Positions 29,801 to 33,785 of a DNA stretch of 33,785 nucleotides are shown in pieces. The DNA is taken from the NCBI RefSeq assembly GCF_009696265.1, contig NZ_VUMH01000021.1, positions 1 through 33,785 on the forward strand. The letters are read 5' to 3'. Below the pieces are notes generated by a model. That model saw only the letters and a list, made by a program, of their open reading frames with translations, ran no database searches and had not been told where the DNA came from. Each line of letters begins with the position of its first letter. Within the stretch, counting starts at the first letter, position 1. This stretch comes from Desulfovibrio porci. Its GTDB lineage: Bacteria > Desulfobacterota > Desulfovibrionia > Desulfovibrionales > Desulfovibrionaceae. The position numbers were made by a program, and so were the translations under genes.

Positions 29801-29914
29801 CTGACCGGAGGCAGGGTGCGGGGCGAAGACGGAGCCGCGGCGCTGCTGCGCATGAAGATACCCACCCTGTACGCCAAGTTGCGGCGGCACGGCATCGCCT
29901 GCGGGCGGGGATAG
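26804..29914 (+). CDS. Sigma-54 enhancer-binding protein with a large TPR-like and GAF-like N-terminus
   Basis: A 1036-residue transcription activator. The first ~540 residues are a helical, TPR/MalT-like array of helix pairs with no nucleotide-binding motif. About 545-690 looks like a GAF domain, ending with the usual WLLWLDSVYAPQAFSE strand and helix. The AAA+ core has Walker A GETGVGKE (739-746), GAFTGA (785-790, contacts sigma-54), Walker B LFIDEIGEM (about 806-814) and a second-region-of-homology RQDLFYRIAAFPL. A Fis-type helix-turn-helix ends the protein (TLEEAEARYLRRVM, then LLRMKIPTLYAKLRRHGI). The start at 26804 has AAGGAA six bases before it; a TTG at 26789 is less likely. No receiver is present, so it probably senses a ligand or protein. 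It is divergent from the amidohydrolase operon. Confidence 0.9.
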   Translation: MLLPVQAAHVLALYLAPRPLNAEELHWLTGECARPDDTAWNALERLHVAERLPGDAPRWRAGPSAGAFVRARLFADIWPPEHRACALRSLLRDGAGPRECVEILRDAWTRSRADAELAPLLEVLVAFLMRWCARRGADPAALDGDFLNLLFALQSFPLSSLSLLRKILRLTARAHRMARNSGNERFTAMLLLSRFYLHVFVGNNPSRLADRLESALNTARGFLGPEDDSLLPLFEGQLAYMRGELKKIIACFNRCSDDMAWCYRRFYDTLGVCALFSAGYLHQFHFALGSVEHFQRKAVLAGDELTAAMFRSNSCFLLLRKGDRKRMRAVLRGLEATPLYEEHAIVHSHVTRAHALLFFVEGDARGAHALLDAQTRRLLARGGKPVTFKDPLVLDMLYVFSCHGFPAVPCYDAASLVQSFLQGANRHLKATALRIRALQELEAGAPPREAVALLRQSFEICRSLGDPQSLALTVHALAQACERDGDAGEARLLSGMVREATGRDLRGVSYHEACRTCMEVRPAAFELFGAALPEENVADKSVAERCHAIFSGLAMPDTREEALHLFVRAAMDVFRQERGGLFHPGDGGEPRFAHIVNVSDLELRSLGMRPCLNWLAAAARESRRPVLWHERHGLVLRLAGTGAEAWLLWLDSVYAPQAFSEIPAEDLLQGARLLAAELRAILRLESFRKREITLQHDKLRDIFLREDRNDCLVLREGLQDLLAQVAGAAVTDVPILICGETGVGKEIMARHIHAASGRSGPFIPVHPAGMVENLFESEFFGHERGAFTGAIKQKIGLFEMADQGTLFIDEIGEMSPLVQTKLLRVLQERRFMRVGGTRELHSRFRLIAATNRDLWQEVRERRFRQDLFYRIAAFPLTMPPLRQRRQDILPLANAFIRHFARRYGKTVAPLREDQAGELLAYDWPGNIRELRSLVERAVILHRGGDLPLLFGLSGDPGFVGIRGKESGDADPVLPEGPFRPESLPTLEEAEARYLRRVMRLTGGRVRGEDGAAALLRMKIPTLYAKLRRHGIACGRG

Positions 29915-30601
29915 AGACTGTCTCACGAGATGGATTGCCGTGTTATCTCCGCGTCGAACATCGCCTTTTATTCCGGTCGAGTACCATAAGAGTACACTCT
30001 CTGCATAAAAGGCCAGGGCAGACGCATCTCATTTCAGTTTTGCCGGTCTGTTATTTGTCGTGATTATCCGTCAAAACCGGCCTTTTCGGCGCTGGCGGCG
30101 TCATCTGGCGCTTTTTGCTGCTCACGTACGTGAGTGCATCTCTGCTCTCAATGCCCGTAAGCTCGCTACGCCTCGCCAACGGGCACGGCCCTTTGGGCCG
30201 CCTTCCGGTCGGTTTCCGCGCAAAAAGCGCCATCTTCCTTGTCAGCGCCAAAAAATCTTGCTTCAGCCGTTGCGACGCAGGAGCTTTAGCCGTAGGCGAG
30301 CTTGTGAGCCGTACGGATAAAGACTCACTGTCGCTATCCGTAGCGATGCTGTCTTGTTCCGTAACACGGCTTCGCCGTGAACGGCTCAAGCAAGCCGCTG
30401 GCGCGGCAACGGCCAGCGCATTTTTTAGGATAGCCATCCGCCTGCGCTTCGCTCCGGCAGAGCAGAGGCGGCTTTGCCCCTTTTTGTCCGCTACTGAGCT
30501 ATCTAGTCAATAAATAAAGATTTTTTAGATGCGTCTGCTCTGCATAACAGGCTCGTTCTCCTTGACATAACACGAAAATCCATCTCGTGACGACAGCCTC
30601 T
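29913..30601. repeat. Long copy of a dispersed, hairpin-rich repeat with terminal inverted repeats
   Basis: The ends, 29913-29936 and 30577-30601, are inverted repeats identical at 23 of 25 aligned positions with one gap; both contain CACGAGATGGATT. Nested inside is a second inverted pair, GCAGACGCATCT (30018-30029) with AGATGCGTCTGC (30527-30538), and a third, GGCGCTTTTTGC near 30108 with GCAAAAAGCGCC near 30219. Smaller hairpins include CTCACGTACGTGAG at 30121-30134 and CACGGC-TTCG-CCGTG near 30366. Pieces recur at 22583-22670 and 32237-32372. Open frames on both strands exist but look like by-products of the repeat. It begins one base before the end of the preceding stop codon. No transposase is present, so it is non-autonomous if mobile. 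Confidence 0.75.
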
Positions 30602-30630
30602 GGCATGGGCGCCGATTACCGGGGTAGTTT

Positions 30631-31599
30631 TCAGCGTTCCCCGTCCGGATCGGAGACGGGCAGCGCCCACCAGGGCAGTTCCCGCCAGGCGCGGGTGAGG
30701 GCTTTTTCCATGTCCGGCCAGTGCGGCGAAAAGCGGGCCAGCTCGGCCCGGAAGGCCGGGGAATGGTTCATCTGGCGCAGATGGCAGAGCTCGTGCCAGC
30801 AGAGATGCTCCAGCAGGGGCACGGGCAGAAGCAGGGCCCGCCAGTTCAGATTGATGCGTCCCGCTGCCGCGCTCGTGTCCCTATTGCCTGTGCCGCCGCT
30901 GTCGTTTTCTCCGCCCAGCAGCTTGTCCAGAAAGGCTCTGAATCCGCTGACGCCGCCACGCGGGCGGGCCGGTGCGCCGTGCCCGGCGCGTGAGCAACTG
31001 CCCCAGCGGCCGCGCTGATCGCGCACGCTCACCCCGGCCAGGGAAAATCCGGCCCCGGCGGCCAGTTGCAGAAGATGGGGCGGCAGCAGGCGGGCGGCCT
31101 GACCCCGGCACCAGCGGCGCAGGGCCAGAGCGCCGAGAGCCGCGTCTTCCGGCGGACCGAACAGGCGCAACCTGCCCGGCGTTTCCAGCAGCAGAAGGCG
31201 GCGCGCCCCCCGGCTGACCAGCAGGGAGCGCGTGCAAGCCTGGCTGCGGCGTCGGCCCTCGGCCAGATCGCCGCTCATTTCCACCTGAAATTCCAGGCCC
31301 GGCAGGGGCAGAACAATGGCGCGCGGGAGGACGGCCTCAGGCGCGTGGCGTTGGTGCCGCCGCCAGGCCCGCTCCAGCCAGGGCAGAAAATGGGGCAGGG
31401 CCTGCTCGACGGCGGCGGGGGGGCAGCGTCCGGGCACGGTCAGCAGCAGGCCGCCATCCGGGGCCAGACTCAGACGGGCCTGACGGGCGCGGGAGGAGCG
31501 CCGCACGCGCGCCGTAAGCCGGGTGCCGTCGGCAAGAATGAAGTCCGCCGTGGGATTTTGGGCGTCCGGCGGGAGGGGGGCGGCAGTTTTTGCAGGCAT
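30631..31599 (-). CDS. YgjP-like (DUF45) zinc metallopeptidase-domain protein
   Basis: A protein of about 322 residues with the YgjP/WLM-type gluzincin fold. Markers are the early RRSSRARQARLSLAPDGGLLLTVP region, RGRWGSCS, NLNWRALLLPVPLLEHLCWHELCHL with the HExxH-like HELCH at about 269-273, and the nearby third-ligand candidate His279 in MNHSPAF. A Gly/Ala-rich insertion of about 45 residues separates RWGSCS from INLNW, which are normally almost adjacent. The start is uncertain: ATG at 31599 was chosen, 31680 is an in-frame alternative, and neither has a good ribosome binding site. The N-terminal ~20 residues look unstructured. It is divergent from the coiled-coil gene. The substrate is unknown. 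Confidence 0.75.
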   Translation of the reverse strand: MPAKTAAPLPPDAQNPTADFILADGTRLTARVRRSSRARQARLSLAPDGGLLLTVPGRCPPAAVEQALPHFLPWLERAWRRHQRHAPEAVLPRAIVLPLPGLEFQVEMSGDLAEGRRRSQACTRSLLVSRGARRLLLLETPGRLRLFGPPEDAALGALALRRWCRGQAARLLPPHLLQLAAGAGFSLAGVSVRDQRGRWGSCSRAGHGAPARPRGGVSGFRAFLDKLLGGENDSGGTGNRDTSAAAGRINLNWRALLLPVPLLEHLCWHELCHLRQMNHSPAFRAELARFSPHWPDMEKALTRAWRELPWWALPVSDPDGER

Positions 31600-31738
31600 G
31601 ACGGCAGGCTGCCACAGGCGTGGGGGGCTGTAAAGCGGCGGATTGCGCCGGGTGCGCTTTTGGCGTGAAAGTTGCTTCATAGGGGCCGGGGACACTCAGC
31701 GGGAGAAAAAATTTCCCAGCCAGCACAGGAGCGCAGCC

Positions 31739-32176
31739 ATGGAAGTCGGATCCGCATACAATGCCAACAGCCTTTGGGATCTTAACGCCATCACCGACGT
31801 GGATTCGTCCGCGCGGAAATCCTCGTCCGCGAGCCGGAGCGGCGCTTCCGGCGATACGGTGGATATTTCCGACGAGGCCAAAAAGCTCTTTTCGGAAAAG
31901 ATCCACAAGTATGACGGCGGCAGCGCCACGGCCACGGCGGCGGACGAAGGCCGGGACGGCGGGTCCGGCGGCGGAGCGGGCGGTTCGTCCGCTTCGGGCG
32001 CCGACAACACGGAAAGCATCAGAAAGCAGATTGATTCGCTCAAGAGCCAGCTGATGAGTCTGGCCTCGCAGATCAGCGGCGGCGCGGCGGACGCGGGGAT
32101 CACCGGCAAGATGAACGCCCTGCAGTCCCAGATCGCCGCGCTGGAGGCGCAGCTCAACGCCTCCGAACAGGCCTGA
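31739..32176 (+). CDS. Small coiled-coil protein, possibly FlxA-like
   Basis: A 145-residue protein. The N-terminal part contains DTVDISDEAKKLFSEKI near 41-57, a segment I associate with small FlxA-like and flagellum-linked proteins. A Gly/Ser/Ala-rich disordered linker follows (about 62-93), then a heptad-patterned C-terminus (SIRKQIDSLKSQLMSLASQI and MNALQSQIAALEAQL) that should form a coiled coil. There is no signal peptide or membrane segment. AGGAG lies nine bases before the ATG. The neighbours give no functional hint and no flagellar gene is nearby, so FlxA-like is a tentative family call and the role is unknown. Confidence 0.7.
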   Translation: MEVGSAYNANSLWDLNAITDVDSSARKSSSASRSGASGDTVDISDEAKKLFSEKIHKYDGGSATATAADEGRDGGSGGGAGGSSASGADNTESIRKQIDSLKSQLMSLASQISGGAADAGITGKMNALQSQIAALEAQLNASEQA

Positions 32177-32236
32177 GCCCGCAGGCCGGGCGTCGGGACG
32201 GAAAAATCTTATTTTTCAAGCTCCTCCCGACGCCGG

Positions 32237-32372
32237 CCGTCTGCGTTTCGCTTCGGCAGAGCCATGGCGGCCTTGCTTCTGATGGTTCGCTTCGAGCTAT
32301 CAGGGCAATAATTAAAGCTTTTTTCGATGTGTTCACTCTGAATCGCGCACGGACATGCCTTGACAGACAAAT
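32237..32372 (+). repeat. Partial copy of the dispersed structured repeat upstream of rubrerythrin
   Basis: 32237-32343 aligns with 30438-30545 of the long copy over about 107 bases. Shared pieces include TTCGCT-CGGCAGAGC, GAGCTATC, CAATAA-TAAAG, TTTTTT-GATG and CTCTG-AT. Similarity continues weakly to CCTTGACA near 32358-32365. The first ~520 bases of the long copy are absent. It occupies most of the gap between the coiled-coil gene and rubrerythrin. Confidence 0.7.
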
Positions 32373-32397
32373 TGATAGCGGTTACGAAAATGTGATG

Positions 32398-32427
32398 GGG
32401 GATAGCGGGTCTATCCCCTTGTTTTTT
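32398..32427 (+). terminator. Hairpin with T-run upstream of rubrerythrin
   Basis: GGGGATAG (32398-32405), a five-base loop, CTATCCCC (32411-32418), then TTGTTTTTT. It looks like an intrinsic terminator and is 220 bases after the coiled-coil gene and about 55 bases before the rubrerythrin ATG. It may end the upstream transcript, or lie in the rubrerythrin leader if the TTGACA at 32360-32365 is the promoter. Confidence 0.6.
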
Positions 32428-32480
32428 CGACGTATGCAAACTGTTCAACCATGCCCGGCATGATTTGAGTTGAGGTAGTT

Positions 32481-33056
32481 ATGAAATCACTGAAAGGCAC
32501 CCAGACTGAAAAAAATATTCTGACCGCGTTCGCCGGCGAGTCCCAGGCCCGCAACCGTTACGATTATTTCGCCTCCAAGGCCAAGTCGGACGGCTATGTG
32601 CTCGTGCGCGACATCTTTACGGAAACCGCCCTGCAGGAAAAGGAACACGCCAAGCGTCTCTTCAAGTTCCTGGAAGGCGGCGAAGTGGAAATTCAGGCGG
32701 CCTATCCCGCCGGGGTCATCGCGGACAGCGAGGCCAATCTGATAGCCGCCGCCGGCGGCGAGAATTACGAGCACACCCAGATGTATCCTTCCTTCGCCGC
32801 CGTGGCCGACAAGGAAGGCTTTTCCGAAATCGCCGCTGTCATGCGCAATATCGCCGTGGCCGAAGCCTATCACGAAAAGCGTTTTCTGAAACTGGCCGAC
32901 GACATCAAGGAAGGGCGCATGTTCATGCGTTCCAAGCCCACGGTCTGGCGCTGCCTCAACTGCGGCTGTCTGGTGGAGGGCGCCAACGCGCCGGAGGTCT
33001 GCCCCGCCTGTGCCCATCCCAAGGCCTATTTTGAGGAACTGAACTATACGTTTTAA
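32481..33056 (+). CDS. rbr: Rubrerythrin
   Basis: A 191-residue cytoplasmic non-heme diiron peroxidase with a C-terminal rubredoxin domain, protecting anaerobes from H2O2. Diiron ligands fit Glu20 (FAGESQARNRY), Glu53 and His56 (LQEKEHAKR), Glu94 and Glu97 (GGENYEHTQMY), Glu128 and His131 (VAEAYHEKRF). The rubredoxin iron is held by Cys158, Cys161, Cys174 and Cys177. Length and numbering agree closely with the D. vulgaris protein. GAGGT lies before the ATG. It is followed by a good terminator, so it is probably monocistronic. A hairpin terminator-like structure and a repeat fragment lie upstream; no clear PerR or Fur box was seen. Confidence 0.97.
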   Translation: MKSLKGTQTEKNILTAFAGESQARNRYDYFASKAKSDGYVLVRDIFTETALQEKEHAKRLFKFLEGGEVEIQAAYPAGVIADSEANLIAAAGGENYEHTQMYPSFAAVADKEGFSEIAAVMRNIAVAEAYHEKRFLKLADDIKEGRMFMRSKPTVWRCLNCGCLVEGANAPEVCPACAHPKAYFEELNYTF

Positions 33057-33072
33057 TCCGGTCTGTTGATGC

Positions 33073-33120
33073 AAAACCCGCGTTGCGCCCCGGTTCCGAA
33101 GAGGCATGCGCGGGTTTTTT
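33073..33120 (+). terminator. Intrinsic terminator after rubrerythrin
   Basis: AAAACCCGCG (33073-33082) pairs with CGCGGGTTTT (33109-33118) and ends in six T, with a 26-base loop. It begins 17 bases after the rubrerythrin stop. Confidence 0.8.
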
Positions 33121-33162
33121 GCGCCGCGCGCCGGGCGTCGCCACGACGCAATTATCGGAGAT

Positions 33163-33603
33163 ATGTCTATTATGTGGGATACACTGGTTCTTTGGGTTCA
33201 TCCCGTCATGCAGAGTGTGGCTGTGCTCATCGGCCTGCTGGCCATGTGGCAGGGCTGGAAGCGAGTACAGATGCTGCGGGGCCGCAAGGTCATTTTCCCC
33301 TGGCGGACCCATGTGCGCCTGGGCACGCTGGGCCTGCTGCTCTGGACCGCCGGGGCCTTCGGCTTTTACGTCACGCACAGCCTGTTCGGGGCCACGCATA
33401 TCACGGGCATCCACGCCGTCCTGGCCTGGCCGATTATAGCCCTGTCCGTTCTGGGCCTGATTACCGGCGGGATCATGAACAAATACAAGAAAAAACGCTT
33501 CTGGCTGCCCCTCATTCACGGCGTGGGCAACACCATCCTGATCGTTCTGGTGCTCTACGAGTGCTGGACCGGCCTTGAGCTGTACGACGCGTTCATGGCG
33601 TAG
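33163..33603 (+). CDS. Four-helix membrane protein, DUF4079-like
   Basis: A 146-residue integral membrane protein with four hydrophobic helices at about 8-30, 50-72, 82-103 and 115-135. Histidines lie at or near helix ends: His13 (WVHPVMQ), His50, His72, His79, His84 (GIHAVLAWP) and His119 (PLIHGVGN). This is the pattern of small DUF4079/cytochrome b561-like proteins that may bind b hemes, but heme binding is inferred only. Start choice is unclear: GGAG is just two bases before the ATG at 33163, and an in-frame ATG at 33172 has a longer 11-base gap. It follows the rubrerythrin terminator and is closed by its own terminator, so it is probably a separate unit. Confidence 0.72.
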   Translation: MSIMWDTLVLWVHPVMQSVAVLIGLLAMWQGWKRVQMLRGRKVIFPWRTHVRLGTLGLLLWTAGAFGFYVTHSLFGATHITGIHAVLAWPIIALSVLGLITGGIMNKYKKKRFWLPLIHGVGNTILIVLVLYECWTGLELYDAFMA

Positions 33604-33626
33604 CGCGTTCGTATATTTATAAACGT

Positions 33627-33665
33627 AAGGCCCCAGCATCCCGACGGATGCGGGGGCCTTTTTGT
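33627..33665 (+). terminator. Intrinsic terminator after the DUF4079-like gene
   Basis: AAGGCCCC-A-GCATCC pairs with GGATGC-G-GGGGCCTT around a CGAC loop and is followed by a run of T. It begins 24 bases after the stop codon. Confidence 0.9.
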
Positions 33666-33673
33666 ATGAAGAA

Positions 33674-33696
33674 AACCCCCCGCTAGGCGGGGGGTT
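33674..33696. other. GC-rich hairpin at the right edge, possibly the end of an IS200/IS605-type element
   Basis: AACCCCCCGC (33674-33683), a TAG loop and GCGGGGGGTT (33687-33696) form a perfect subterminal-type hairpin. It is not followed by a T-run, so it is unlikely to be a terminator. Such hairpins near element ends are recognised by IS200/IS605 HUH transposases, but the window ends 89 bases later without a transposase. Confidence 0.3.
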
Positions 33697-33785
33697 CCCA
33701 AAAGCTTAAAGCTATGAGTATGACAGCAAAACTCCTTTTGATTTGTTAAAAGGTCTCGCGGTCTGGCAACTGCGAGTCAACAAAT

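Noticed and set aside
30051..30513. Overlapping frames of about 130 codons on both strands
   Set aside because: They lie entirely in the dispersed structured repeat and their Arg/Ser/Ala-rich translation follows its hairpins. Fragments in other copies do not preserve the frames.
29913..30601. A CRISPR array or toxin-antitoxin locus in the hairpin-rich gap
   Set aside because: There is no regular spacing of direct repeats and no credible small protein pair. The structure is inverted repeats.

Overview
The window is about 34 kb of GC-rich DNA that reads as a chromosomal segment of an anaerobic sulfate-reducing deltaproteobacterium, most likely Desulfovibrio or a close relative. Pointers are a rubrerythrin whose ligand residues fall at almost the same numbers as in the D. 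vulgaris protein, a diheme menaquinol:fumarate reductase subunit, a histidine kinase with a periplasmic c-type heme motif, and a FeoB-associated Cys-rich peptide beside fur. This genus call is inferred from gene content only.

Left part (1-7.1 kb, minus strand): an apparent operon of a DASS dicarboxylate transporter, both subunits of a class I fumarase-type hydratase, the diheme cytochrome b subunit FrdC, and the first 27 codons of FrdA. Together they would import a C4-dicarboxylate, interconvert malate and fumarate, and reduce fumarate to succinate. Upstream lie about 1.3 kb of AT-rich DNA with no convincing gene. The transporter leader occurs there twice, and three blocks stay identical between the diverged copies. 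Then come a sugar O-acetyltransferase (maa-like) and a NhaD-type Na+/H+ antiporter.

Middle (7.3-17.1 kb): trmH, an exported protein of unknown function, uvrA, a Dabb-domain protein, a FeoB-associated Cys-rich peptide behind a Fur box, fur, an EamA permease, ahpC behind a second Fur box, and thiC behind a TPP riboswitch with an attached terminator. A short MITE-like element abuts thiC and one of its inverted repeats carries the thiC stop codon.

Right part (17.2-33.8 kb): a 1179-residue hybrid histidine kinase with a heme-binding sensor domain, a ktrB-ktrA potassium uptake pair, and a sodium:solute symporter plus amidohydrolase operon. That operon is preceded by a full-consensus sigma-54 promoter and faces a divergent TPR-GAF-AAA+-Fis enhancer-binding protein. 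Beyond it are a YgjP-like metallopeptidase, a small coiled-coil protein, rubrerythrin and a four-helix DUF4079-like membrane protein. A dispersed, hairpin-rich, apparently non-coding repeat has one long copy at about 29.9-30.6 kb and partial copies at 22.6 kb, 32.3 kb and perhaps 20.95 kb.

No rRNA, tRNA, CRISPR array or intact transposase gene was recognised. The strongest candidates for something undescribed are the sigma-54 amidohydrolase/symporter circuit, the dispersed structured repeat, and the duplicated leader of the fumarate operon.
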